Source: Pocillopora verrucosa
Taxonomy: Eukaryota > Cnidaria > Anthozoa > Scleractinia > Pocilloporidae
Length of the DNA: 64,000 nucleotides
Reading direction: 5' to 3'
Assembly (NCBI RefSeq): GCF_036669915.1
Contig: NC_089314.1
Location: forward strand, 28,157,843 to 28,221,842
Both the position numbers and the translations under genes were made by a program. Below the pieces are notes generated by a model. The model saw nothing but the letters and a program-made list of their open reading frames with translations. It was not told where the DNA came from and did no database searches. Position 1 is the stretch's first letter; each line of letters begins with the position of its first letter. Shown here piece by piece: positions 44,728 through 56,260 of this stretch.

Positions 44728-46349
44728 CTAATCGAGTGTTCTCCCAACATCCCACACTTGAGAAAACCGTTTAAACCTGACGTACCCAACATTGACCTGA
44801 CAAAGCTTTCTTTTTCCGTGGAATCCTCCTTCCTTTTGAGAACCTGGAAACATATAGGACATTTAAGAGAAGATTCGAGCTGAAAACGGTCCAAACTTTG
44901 CCAAGAATGTCGAAGAATGTGAAACCATAATCAAATGTATTAAAGTTCACAAGACAACCAGGTGCACAATCAGGCATGATTTGATGCTACTCTGGTATAC
45001 TGATTGAGTGGATGGTTTTATTCAATAAATATTTAAACCGGAGTAGCATTAAACCATGCCATAATCAAATACCTTAATTTTGCTGGAAAAAAAATAATCT
45101 GCACTTAATATGTCTTTTTTTTGTTATTTCTTTGTAATAAATTATCCAGGTGGAATATATAAACCCTACCACTTTTACTGGGTACTAAAAATAAAAAAAA
45201 AAGTAAATGTTGAACACTTTTCTCCGTCAGAAAACTATGTTTTAAAAATAAATTGTGGAATTTCCATGACCATTAAGTCATGGCAGTCACCTGGCTAGCT
45301 TTAGCAAAGAAAAGAAGAGGTCTGTAAATTAGTATTTCTATCCAGGGCTGGATCCATTTTGAAATCACTAGTGATTCTTGTAATCTAGTTGGCTCTCTGC
45401 AATAGAATCTTCTCACCAATCGCACTGTTGTTGCCTCAAATCGCATCTTTATCCCAGGAGAGGACAAAGGTGCGATAAATTTAAACAACGAATCAGATAT
45501 TGCAAGGGTTGTTTTGAGTGATCAGTCAAATTGCAAGGGTATGAAGGGTGAAAGGAAGGGCGAAGGGGGGTGGGTGGGTAACATGGTTTTCAAGGGGAAC
45601 GGAGGAGGGATCAGTCTCTGCTAACAGAGTATTAAAGGGGACTATAGAAAATTGACTGCCTGAGAGCGTGGTTGTTCAGTGCGTAGCGTTATCCACCCTT
45701 CGAACAACCGGGGCCTGTAGAATACTACAGAGCCTTTGGGGGGATCCGGTAAATTTTCTTGTGACTCAACCAAAAGTTTTCCACCAAAATTTTTATTTAA
45801 ACGAGATTCTAGGCGCGGAAAAGACTTGCCAGTACAATACTTTCTGCAGAAAATTGCGAAAACATCAGTTTGAACTCTGCTGATATGGATTTCGAATATT
45901 TTTCCTTTAATCGTCCCTTAGAACAGACAGAATGCCTAACGATAAACTTGCGACTTAATTTTATAGCTTTTTAAGCAGTTTTGTCTTTTGCAGTTTTTTT
46001 AGTCCACAAGTCTCGTGTCACTAAAATAGAATTCCTTGCGACTGCGTATTTCTTAGTACAAACTCTTAACGCTTAGAGCAATTAATTTCTCGTGTAAATC
46101 CTTGAGTTATTTCGGCTTTCATTTGGTTTTCCTTTTTCTTGAAAGTTGGTACATAATTGCCACAGAAACATCCTGCTGATGTAAATCAGTCAGTGACACA
46201 ACTCACGTCTTGTTAATAAATGGTGGGAATTCACCAATTCTGCTTGAGAGGCTGGTCTCTCTCAAAGGACCGAAGGGAGATGGTTGTGCCTTTATCTTTT
46301 GACACAAATCAGAATTATGCGAGTAACCAATGGTTATGGAAGGATGTGA
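44728..46349. other. Intergenic DNA with repeat fragments
   Basis: No supported gene. A block at 45662-45720 ('gttcagtgcgtagcgttatc', 'cgaacaaccggggcc') looks like a fragment of an interspersed repeat. Confidence 0.4.
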
Positions 46350-46715
46350 CTGAAAGGAGATATGAAGAATGGAGAATGGGAAGTGAAGAACGAGAAATGG
46401 AAAATGGGAAATGGAGAATGGGAAATGGAGGATGGGCAACGGGAAATGGAGAATAGGCAATGGAAAATGGAGAACGGGAAATGGGAAATGGAGAGTGGGC
46501 GATGGGAAATTGGAACTGGTAAATGGGGAACGGAGATGGGAGAATTGAAAATGGGAAACGGACAATGAGAAATGAATAATAGGCGATGGCAAATGGGAAA
46601 TGGAGAATTGAGAATGGATAATGGAGATTGGAGAATGGGAAATAGAGAATTAGAGATGGAAAATCAGGAATTTGAGAAAGGAAAATTGAAAATGGAGAAT
46701 TAGGGATAGAAAATC
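46350..46715. repeat. Purine-rich minisatellite
   Basis: Variants of 'aatgggaaatggaga' are repeated about two dozen times on the plus strand, in units of 7 and 14 bp. The strand asymmetry is extreme: almost no C or single T outside ATG. The open frames on both strands are by-products of the repeat. Confidence 0.85.
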
Positions 46716-47653
46716 AGGTGTTCCCAGGGAACATTGATGACTGCTTTAGGATTGGAATTTCACTCATGAAAAAATTTCTGAAGCTGTATGCTAAGCTTTA
46801 TTCATCAAATATTATTGTGGCTTCGCCTCTTGGACTGAGGATGATAATCATTGGAAATGCAGGGTATTTCTATAAAACTATAAAACTATAAAACATTACT
46901 TATGTAAATTCATACATAGCAACTAGCCTGTATTAGAAACAAACATCCTTAGTCCCTGTGCTGTTTACTAAATCTCTCGAAAACAATCAAGCTTTGTTAC
47001 TTTTTCCACAAAGAGAGAAATCAAGCAAATTTGATTTCCATCAGATAAAAATGTGTTTATTTTCAAGGATTTTTGGGATAGTTGTATTTTTGTGCTTGAT
47101 TTTCAATTTTGGTCTATTTGAGTCTATTATAACATTCCCAGTCTGTGCTAAGAGACTGAGACAAACAAGTCTCATTTATCAGTCGATCATTCATTTTAGT
47201 CCGCATCTTATTCCTACGTAACCTTCCTAGTTCAGGTACCGAGGGAGATAACACACCAGCCATATATATTTAAGACTTGAACAGTTTTTATCTTGACTGG
47301 CAGCCCTATTAAATAAACAGTGATGCAGAACAAAGACAAATCTAATCAATTCCCAACTCGACTATCACTAAAAAATTTATGAAACGAATCATATGTTGCA
47401 CTTAAGTTATATACTTGACTTAGTTGGCGGCCAAGAAGCTTTGTCAAACGTCTTCGGAACAGAGAGGACTGGGTTCTAGGCACTAACAACGGCATTCCAA
47501 AGCTGAACCATTCCCCCACGCACCAACCATTTAAATAAGTAGCCTTTTCAATTGGGACGTTAGGCCCAAAGTCGGGCAGATTTTTGTATCCCCAGCATTG
47601 GCAAGCTAAGGCAAAAACCCTCGACGCAAAGGATACGCAACCTGTCCGATCTT
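46716..47653. other. Intergenic DNA downstream of the small secreted gene
   Basis: No supported exon; contains a 'ctataaaactataaaact' short tandem repeat near 46872. It may include the 3' UTR of the gene at 47654-48170. Confidence 0.4.
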
Positions 47654-48170
47654 CTAAGCAAATTTTTTTGTATTCCCCTCTTTTTTTTTGTTTTGTTTTT
47701 TTTTCCTCTCCGGGTCACTGGAGAGACCCTTTTTTATTCGTATTGTGTCTATCCAGTCATGCCTTGGAGGTCGTTCGTCTGAGGCAAGTAACTTGACTTC
47801 TGACTTCGAGTTACAGATTTCTGGAGATCTACTCTGCACTGAGATAATAATTAAGAAAATCAATTCGTTAGCGGCAAGATGATCGGGGATCTGGGTTTTA
47901 CAGTAGTGGTGCTAGCATTGGGATATCTATTTTGTGATGATATGATTTCGTTCGCATTCTTTCCGATTCCCTCCTTTTCCTCTCTAACCCCGGCCCAGTA
48001 CTCCTCCGGGCTTTAATTTTCCCAGGTTCCCGTCCCCTGTCCACTACACTATCAAATGTTCAAGATTCTGATTTACAGATTTGCATATTGGGAAATCTTA
48101 CCTAGAATCACGATGGACAGCAAGAGTAAAGGAACAAGAATCAATCCAGTTTGAGCCATTCTTCAGGTTC
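47654..48170 (-). CDS. Candidate small secreted protein, about 80 aa
   Basis: Exon 48102-48170 has a strong acceptor (TTGTTGTTTACAG), an 11-nt leader and an ATG at 48159 opening a hydrophobic signal sequence (MAQTGLILVPLLLLSIVIL). It ends CTAG|GTAAGA. Exon 47654-47838 (acceptor TTATTATCTCAG) continues in the correct phase and ends at a stop. The mature part would start near the SRS after the signal. It contains one cysteine, an acidic/basic middle (ASDERPPRHDWIDTI) and a lysine-rich tail encoded by a poly-purine run, which could be 3' UTR-like noise. I know no family for it. Single-cysteine content argues against a disulfide-rich peptide. The upstream tandem array holds copies of what looks like its promoter and non-coding first exon. 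Confidence 0.45.
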
Positions 48171-49576
48171 CTGTAAACAACAACAAAAATGTTCGAAATT
48201 ATGGGTCTTTTTGAGCTTAAAACTCTTGAAGTTCATGTTTACAACGAAAGAAATGGAGTGACTTCCTTCTCAGATACCATGATTGCCTCCTGTGTGCCCA
48301 AGAGTCATGATTCATGTCTTTTCGCCCAACCATGACCATCTGATGCAACAGTTTTAACACAGAAGTGTAGTCGGAACTACTCACCAGATTAAAAGGAGAA
48401 ATAGAAACGATGAAACAATAGTTTTATTCGCAATGTGAGTACCGTTCTTCAAATATCATTTTCAATTCCGAAATGGTTCATTAATAATCATCTTAAATTA
48501 GGTCAGCTTTGCTCGGTCTTTTCAAACTTCGAATTTCGAAAACATGACTCTTCAATACTGTTCACTATTGAACTGTGTTTGCACTTCTTTTAAGTGAAAC
48601 AACAAAAAGACTTTCTTGCGGGCTTTTTTCATCAAACATTGTAATGGAATAGAGAAGCGATTCTTCAAAGAGCGTAAACAATAAGTTTCACCCTTGACTT
48701 CCATTAATTTGCTCCCCTGTTGAGAAAGATCTAGACTTTATGCGAGCTTTTCAAAAGTCAGCCTTGCGGCTTAGCTCTGACAATGCTTCCAGACTCCAAC
48801 CAATACATTGACGTATGGCCATGACAATTGTTTCTTTCTTAAACCGTTCTAGATGGAAAATAGATACTTAAAAGCATGCCATGTTAATAGAAATCCGGGT
48901 TTCCTATGGCTATCTCCAAGAATGATAATGGGTAGAAGTATTTTGAGTTCGTGCCTTGGGGGAGGGACAAAGACTTAATTAATCAGAGTAAAGTGCCCTG
49001 TTTTTCAAAGCCTTTTATAGACGCAACGAATAGTTGAGTAAGACAGTAACTTTTGATCTGTTTTCATTAAAAAATAAAGGGCGGAAGTTTCTAAATAAAC
49101 TGTGATATTGCGTCGGTGAGGGAGTATAACAATATAACTTAATTTTATCTACTAAATTGATAATGTAAATTGGCCACCGTAAAGAGTATCCTAGCTGACC
49201 TCTCGAGCGTTAGCGCTTTGTAACATATTACCTTTAAAACCTGACAGAAAATCAGTGCAGGATGTCTGATTACATTAGGCTCCGAGGCTCGAAAGCTAGT
49301 CGAAACAGTTAACAAACTGATCCATGATAAGGCATTCTGGACTATTGTTAAGCGAATTTCGTATCCATCGACGTATCTTTGTGTTAAAAAAGTCTTAAAC
49401 CTAGGATTTAAATGTTGCTTTTAGGTATTTAGCTTCTAATTAACATACCATGACCAAGACTATGAAATCAAAACAGCAAAAAATCCAATAAAAATGGAAC
49501 GCTGAAAGCTTTCGGGGATAAAAAAAAAGGCTAAATGTCTACAAATTTCAATTGTATCGTCTTTATTTGAAAGTCA

Positions 49577-49932
49577 AAAGGGAAAACAGATCATGTTGTA
49601 GGAGTCTTCTTAGGCGTACAACGAGCTAAGTGTTGTTTGAGATTATTTCTCAGGCAAGGCGGGTGCGGCAAATACAGAAGCAAGCTGCCAGAGATTTGTC
49701 AAAGATTTGCGCTTATCGATACCTATAATGGAAAGTATTCAGTGTAAATCATCAAAAGGCAAAACAGATCATGTTATGGGAGCCTTCTTAAGCGTATAAC
49801 GAAGTAAGTGCTCATTAAGATTATTTCCCAGGCGAAGCGGGTGTAGCAAATACAAAAGCGAGTTGCCACAGATTTGTCAAGGATTTTTACTTATCGATAC
49901 CTATCATGGAAGAGATTCAGTGTAAATCATCA
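49577..49932. repeat. Internal 178-bp tandem duplication in array unit 1
   Basis: 'aaaacagatcatgtt' through 'cttatcgatacctat' and 'agtgtaaatcatcaaa' occurs twice with a 178-bp offset. Unit 2 of the array has the block once (near 51635-51800), so the duplication is later than the array. Confidence 0.75.
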
Positions 49933-49943
49933 AATCAACTTAC

Positions 49944-50075
49944 TTGTCAAATCTTCAAAATCTTAGTTTAGTTTCTCGATCAGTCCTTTCGAACTCTCAG
50001 ATTCTCCTGAATAGCTCAGGTGTAGCTGACAACTCTTTGGGGAGTGCCGGTATGTTTGTGAATGAGACTTTTATG
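49944..50075 (-). promoter_or_regulatory. Promoter and non-coding first exon, copy 1
   Basis: On the minus strand there is a CATAAAA box at 50069-50075. About 100 nt of sequence follows ('gtcagctacacctgagc', 'gagaatctgagagttcg'), ending at 49944 in GACAA|GTAAGTTG, a strong splice donor. The next acceptor on this strand in good context is the one at 48170, before the small secreted ORF. Confidence 0.5.
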
Positions 50076-50534
50076 CAGTGAAGCCTGCATCATAAAGAAT
50101 GTCTCATACTATTTAAAAACCTAGAAAAAAGCCTGAGGCAAGATGCATTATAGGATTTCGCCCGACCATGACCATCCGATTCAATAGTTTTGACACAGAA
50201 GCGTAGTTGGAAATATGCATTAGATTTAAAGGAGGATTGGAAAAAAAGAAACAATTATTCTATTTGCAATGAGAGAACCGTTCTTCAAATAGCACTTTCA
50301 ATTTCGAAATGGTTTATTGATATTCCCCTTAAATTAGGTTAGCTTTGCTTGGTCTTTTCAAACTTCGAATTTCGAAAACATGACTCTTCAGAAACTGTTC
50401 ACCACTGAATTGTGCTTAGGGTTAGTGGTGAGTTAGTGGTTAAGCAAACAAATAAAAACATTTTCTTGTAGGCTTTTTCATCAAAAGAGTAAAGGGGGTA
50501 AGTTTCTAATGAAACTGTGGTGCTTTTTGGATGA

Positions 50535-50648
50535 GAGAGAATAACGGGGTAATTTGTGTCATCAACTGAGTTGAAAACGTAAATTGACCAGTTTTTACGG
50601 TGGCCAACTTACGTTTACAACTCAGTTGATAACACTGAATTACCCTTT
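50535..50648. repeat. Palindromic insertion in array unit 2
   Basis: 'tcatcaactgagttg' and 'aaacgtaaattgacca' are followed by the inverse 'tggccaacttacgttt' and 'caactcagttgata'. This gives a near-perfect hairpin with a very short centre. Units 1 and 3 have only one arm at this place. Confidence 0.65.
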
Positions 50649-51814
50649 TTTTTTTTATAAAAAATTGCGTTGGTATAGGGAAACGATTCTTCAAAGAGCG
50701 TGAACAGTAAGTTTTACCCTTGACTTCCATTGATTTACTGCCTTGCTGAGTAAGTTCTAGACTTTATGCGAGCTTATCAAAAGTCAATCTTGAGGTTTCG
50801 CTTTGCCAGTGCTAGAAAACTCCAATCAACACAGGGATGTATGGTCATGAAAATTTTTTCTTTCTGAAACCGTTCCAGATGGAAATAGATACATAAAAGC
50901 ATGTCATGTTAATAGAAATTCGGGTTTCCTGCGGCTATGTCCAAGAATGATTATGGGTAGAAATATTTTGTATTCGTGTCTGGAGGAGGGACAAAGACTT
51001 AATTAATCGACGTAAAGTGGTCTGTTTTTCAAAGCCTTTTATAGACGCAACGAAGAGTGAAGTAAAACAGTAACCATCAATCTGTTTTGATCCAAAAATA
51101 AAGGACGGAAGTTTCTAAAGAAACTGTGGTACTGCGTCGGTGAGGGAGTATAATAATATAACTTACACCGTAAAGAGTATCCAAGGTGACCTTTCGAGCT
51201 TTAGAGATTCGTCAGTCGAATGCTTTACTGAATAAAGGTTTGCTATGACGATCTCAGATAAACAGCTTGACCGGCTCAATGGCATATTACCTTTAAAAAC
51301 TGACAGTAAATTAGTGCAGGATGCCTGTTCTCCGAGGTTTGAAAGCTAGTTGAAACAGTTATAAGCATTGATCCATGATAAGGCAGTCTGAGCTATTGTT
51401 GAGCGAGATTTTTTATACATCGACGCATCTTTGTGTTTAAAATGTCTTAAACCTAGGATTTAAATGTTCCTTTTGGGTATTTAGCATATAATTGAATACT
51501 ATGATCAAGACTATACGGTCAAAACAGAAGAAAATCCAATAAATATGGAACCCTATGAGCTTTGAGAGACGAAAAAAAAATTTTGAATGTCTACAAATTC
51601 CAATTGTATCGTCTTCCTTCGAAAGTCAAAATGCATGACAGATCATGTTGTAGGAGCCTTCTTAGACATATAACGAAGTAAGCGCTCATTCAGATTATTT
51701 CCCAGGCAAGGCGGGTGTGGTAAATATAAAAGCCAGCTGCCAGAGATTTATCAAAGATTTGCACTTATCGATACCTATAATGGGAAAGATTTGCAAATCA
51801 TCAAGTCAACTTAC

Positions 51815-51947
51815 TTGTCAAATCTTCTCAATCTTAGCTTAGTTCCCCGATCAATCCTTTCGAACTCTCAGATTCTCCTGAAATTGCTCAGGTGTAGCTG
51901 GCAACTCTTCGGGGAGAGCAGGTATGTGTGTGAATGAGACTTTTATA
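51815..51947 (-). promoter_or_regulatory. Promoter and non-coding first exon, copy 2
   Basis: It has the same layout as copy 1, but with a consensus TATAAAA at 51941-51947. It ends at 51815 in the same GACAA|GTAAGTTG donor. The TATA box, start region and donor are kept in both copies, which suggests either could work as an alternative promoter. Confidence 0.5.
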
Positions 51948-53710
51948 CAGTGAAGCCTGTATTATAAAGAATGTCTGATACTATTTAAAAACCTAGAAAA
52001 ACGCTTAAGGCAAGATGCGTTAAAGCTTTTCGCCCGACCATCCGATTCAATAGTTTTGACACAGAAGCGTAGTTGGGAATATGCACCAAACTGAAAGGAG
52101 AATTAGAAACGATGAAACAATAGTTTTGTTCACAATGTGAGTACCGTTCTTCTATAGCAATTTCAATTGGGAAATGGTTCATTGATAATCATCTTAAGTT
52201 AGGTCAGCCTTGCTCGGTCTTTTCAAACTTCGAATTTCGAAAACATGACTCTTCAGAAAACCGTTTACTATTGAGTTGTGTTTGTACTTTTTTTAAGCAA
52301 AACAACAAAAAGATTTTCTTGTGGGCTTTTTCATCAAAAATTGCATTGGTATAGAGAGGTGATTCTTCAAAGAGCGTAAACAGTAGTTTCAGCTTTGACT
52401 TCCATTAATTTGCTCCCCTGTCGAAAAAAGTTCTAGACTTTATGCGAGTTTATCAGAAGTCAATCTTGCAGTTTAGCTCTTACAATGTTACAAACTCCAA
52501 CCAACATAGGAACGTATGGCCATGACAATTTTTTATTTCTTAAACCGTTTCAATTGGAAAATAGATACATGAAAGCATGCAATTTTAATAGAAATCCGGG
52601 ATTACTGTGGGTATGTGCAATAATGATTATGGGTAGAGGTATTTTGAGTTCGTGCCTTAGGGGAAGAAAACAAACATTTAATTAATCGAACTGAAGTGGT
52701 CTGATTTTCAAAGCCTTTTATAGACGCAACGAAAAGTTGAATAAAGCACTGACAATTGATCTGTTTTGATCCAAAAAAAATGCAGAAGTTTCAAAAGAAA
52801 CTGTGGTACTGCATCAGTGAGGGAGTATAATAATTAAACTTGGTTTTATCAACTAAGTTGATGATATAAATTGGCCACCGTAAAGAGTATCCAAGTTGAC
52901 CTTTCGAGCATTAGCGCTTCGTCTGTCGAATCTTTTGCCGCATAAAGGTTTGCTATGACCATGTCGGATAGACAGCTCAATCGGCTTCGTGACATATTAC
53001 CTTAAAAAACTGACAGTAAATCAGTACAAGATGTCTGTTTACATGAGCTTACGAGGTTTGAAAGCAAGTAAAGACAATTACATAAACTGATCCACGATAA
53101 GGTAGTCTGCGCTAAAGTTAAGCGAGATTTCGTATTCATCCTCGTATTTTTGTGTTTAAAAAGTCTTAAACCTAGGATTTAAATGTTGCTTTTAGGAATT
53201 TATCATCTAATAGACATACAATGACCAAGACTTTGAAGTCAAAGAAAACATTTTCTTGTGGGCTTTTTTTTCATCAAAATTGTATTGGTATAGAGAAATG
53301 ATTCTTCAAAGAGCGTAAACAACACGTTTCACCCTTGACTTTCATTAATTTGCCCCTTTGTTAAGTAAGTTCTAGACTTTATGCGAGTTTATCGAAAATC
53401 AATCTTGCGGTTTAGCTCTGACAGTGATACCAAACTTTAGCCAACACAGGGATGTATGGCCATGACAATTGTTTCTTTTTTAAACCGTTCCAGATGGAAA
53501 ATAGAGACATGAAAGCATGTCATGTTAGTAGAAATCTGCGATTACTAGGGTTATGTGCAAGAATGATAATGGGTAGAAGTATTTTGAGTTCGTGCCTTGG
53601 GGGAGGGACAAAGACTTCATTAATCTAAGTAAAGTGGCTCGTTTTAAAAGCCTTTATAGACGCAACGAATAGTAAGACAATGACCACTGATCTGTTTTGA
53701 TCCAAAAATA

Positions 53711-54151
53711 TGTATTTCAAGTATGTCACTTATTTTCTTGCAATTTAGACGTCTTCTTCTAAATAGAGGCACGTCAACAGGAAATATGGTATTTTTAATA
53801 ATAAATAAGCAAAACTGTGATTTCGTCTTAGTCTTCGTCATTGCCCATTATTTAGGATAATAATTAGAGGCTGATTATTATTTGATATAAGAACTGTAAA
53901 CATTAAAGAAAGAAACAAACATTTTTCTGTTATTCAACAACCAACCAGTCAGTGCTAGTGCGTTCGGCCAGTGACACGATTCTGTGCCCTTTCCCATCGT
54001 ATGGTATGTCAATAAAATTATGCTTAAAACATCTACTTTATTCTAAAATGATTATAACTTTAAACCAAACGACTGCATCTACCCATGTACAGTCCAACGA
54101 CTCTTTTTCAAGAGACGACTGAAAAATAATGAAACAAAAAGAGCGAGATAA
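53711..54151. other. Stretch between the array and the decayed transposon gene
   Basis: AT-rich DNA; no exon or repeat assigned. Confidence 0.4.
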
Positions 54152-55381
54152 CTACAGACTGAGCAGTTCACTGGTTCTTGAGCAGAGAACGCTCCGCAGC
54201 TCCAAGAAGAGAAGTCCACTCAATTTTTTTTCTGTATTTTTCCACACATTTAAGGGGATTCCTATTGATCTAACTGTCGCCAGAAGTCTATCGAGGTGTT
54301 CCTGTTTTTCTCTTATTAGCAGGTTTGTCTTGTTTTCAGTCTAACACAAAATAAGAACATTTACAAAAGTAAGCTGAATACTGCCATTTTGAGGTTATTT
54401 GAAGATAGTAATTAGTATTGTTTTTACAAAGAAAATCACAAACCTTATCCCAGTCGAGTACTTCTAAAATCAGTCCCCGCTCAAGTCTATCGGTTATTCG
54501 TAGCATTAGGTGAAGCTCATTGATGACTATGTTTTCTGGAGGGATATCGAACAGTGGCAGAGATTAGCATCCAGGTTCTCTTGTCCAATTGGGCCCAAAC
54601 TTTCTCTTCGTGCTTTGGGAATTGTAAGCGTCATAGAAGACAGACATGTTGCACCTACAAGCATAGTTGCACAGTGTTCATTTTTTAATATAGTTATATT
54701 CATGAAACATAGTAACATGTTGATTAACTATTGCAAAAATGTTTTAAAAGTTAATAGTGGTTCTTGCCTGTCTTTAATTTTTTGTGGATTAAACATTAGA
54801 TGAAAGAATTGTTTGATGTTGCCCCTTTCATGCCCATTGCAACTAACAGGAATTATTGTAAAAAGAGAAGAAAAACATTTTAACAGTCACTTTTTAAGCC
54901 ATGATATTTTCTATCTTAAATCAAAAACCATAAAGCACATGGATTTCACTAACCTTGTAGTCACCTCCCAGATGGAAATGTAGGTGAACTTTATTTCCAT
55001 CAATCTCCATGTATCCCTGCTCCACAAGCTTACTTATGGCATATCGGACATTTTTAAACCCCGTGTTAAGGGTCTCATAGTCTTCATATCCTTTAATTAG
55101 TGCAAAGGTATGGTTTCCTGTGAATAATGACACAAGGAACAAAACTAAACGAATGCAACATAATGAAATACAAGTTTGTGCAGTTACCATTGAGTCAAAA
55201 TAATGATATTAATAAATACTACACCTAAAAGCAAGAAGTTACCTGAACTTAACAGCACACACTGACCTTCACCAAGAAGTGAAAATGAACACACAAATAG
55301 GAAGCTTTTATGGGACATTCTCACCCCGTCTCCAGATACTTTAACTTTTACCACAGGCTCTTTGTCAACTGAATTCTTGAG
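54152..55381 (-). pseudogene. Decayed gene of a presumed transposon family
   Basis: Conserved-looking blocks occur in order on the minus strand. Exon from 55381: LLGEGQCVLLSS. Exon about 54952-55122: NHTFALIKGYEDYETLN, then HFHLGGDYK. A block near 54790-54850: AMGMKGATSN. Exon 54444-54654: FYDAYNSQSTKRKFGP, then ENIVINELHLMLRITDRL and LEVLDWDK. Exon 54152-54340: DRLLATVRSIGIPLNVW. This order matches an uncharacterised protein family I have seen repeated in cnidarian and sponge genomes and take to be transposon-derived. There are in-frame stops after GATSNNSFI and at 54564-54566, and the start is missing. It is therefore a fragment without a working product. Confidence 0.55.
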
Positions 55382-55487
55382 CTAAAAACAACAAAGTTAT
55401 TTGTTACGTTTGCTATTGTAAATGACTAACCAAGCACTTCACCAAGTCTCAAGGTCTCCCTCTCTAGTCCCTAAGTAGCATTGTAAA

Positions 55488-55830
55488 TACACTTACATGC
55501 ACTGTAAAATTAAAAGAGCTGATTTGGCCCCAAAAATGGGGCCAAAACGAGTGAGTCCAGTTTGGCACTAGCCTAGGGTCAATTCGGCCCCATTGAAATG
55601 GGGCTGTTTTTGGCACCAATTTTGGGGCTGAATCGACCCCATTGTAGGGGCCAAATTGGACCACGTGAAGGGTGAATTTGAAAACTACAGGGGCCACTTT
55701 GAAATTTATAGGGGCCAAAACAGCCCCCAAAATTTCAGCCCTCTCACAAATGGCCCCTTTAAAAAGAGCCGATTCAGCTCCAATGTGAGTCCAATTCAGA
55801 AGTAGAGGGCTCTTTCCTCTGCACACTGAT
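55488..55830. repeat. GGGGCC-rich inverted-repeat element
   Basis: 'ggccccaaaaatggggcc' is an inverted repeat in itself, and GGGGCC/GGCCCC phrases recur about ten times. The ends are loosely inverted: 'aaaagagctgatttgg' on the left and 'agagggctctttcc' on the right, with 'aaaaagagccgattcagct' inside. It is GC-rich against an AT-rich background and non-coding. Confidence 0.6.
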
Positions 55831-56260
55831 ATCCCCCCTCACAATCAAATAATGAAAATACACCTCATATTTTATCTTTCAAACACTAATTTATTCAGTT
55901 CTAGGTATTGTTACTGTTAAAACCTTTTACAGACCATGATTTTAAAGTTATGAAGAATCTTAGACAAACATTTGAAAGAATAGGACAATACATTTTTAAC
56001 ATTAATGCAACCAGTTTCTAAAATATATCTCTTCACTAAATCAATATACTTCTCAAAATTGCAAACATTGCTAGAAATTTCACATGAGACACTTGTAACT
56101 AAAGCTTCCCTTTTCAATGACTCAGCAAATGTGATAATGTGAGGCAGCTTATAATCAAGACTGACTGAATTTTTTGAAGTACAGAAAATTATCAAAATAA
56201 CACAACCGCAACAAATTGTCCTGCTCCTGCACAAGAGTATAAATCTTGTTTGATTCTACC
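55831..56260. other. AT-rich spacer after the SAM-domain gene
   Basis: It holds an open frame of 105 codons on the minus strand (55917-56234) that is AT-rich, has no recognisable domain and no splice support. It is most likely 3' UTR of the gene upstream. Confidence 0.4.

Larger units (their letters stand above)
48320..53710. repeat. Tandem array, unit about 1.85 kb, roughly 3.5 copies
   Basis: Units start near 48320, 50160 and 52030 with the block 'acagaagygtagt' following 'cgcccraccat'. Each goes on through 'cttcaaagagcgtraacar', 'ttctagactttatgcgag', 'aatccgggtttcc', 'gacaaagactt', the 'ggccaccgtaaagagtatcc' repeat and 'aaacctaggatttaaatgtt'. Copy 3 breaks off near 53240 and jumps to mid-unit sequence, giving a partial fourth copy to about 53710. 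Copies differ by a few percent with small indels. No coding sequence is repeated; only the first two units carry the promoter-like segment. Confidence 0.85.

Noticed and set aside
46203-46592. 129-codon open frame rich in HFPFP on the minus strand
   Set aside because: It is the translation of the purine minisatellite; composition is fixed by the repeat and there is no splice or start context.
48320-53710. CRISPR array or satellite centromere
   Set aside because: Units are 1.85 kb, only about 3.5 copies, with promoter-like content and no short regular repeats and spacers; this is also animal DNA.
55464-55826. 120-codon open frame on the minus strand
   Set aside because: It coincides with the GGGGCC repeat element, and its residues simply follow the repeated phrase.
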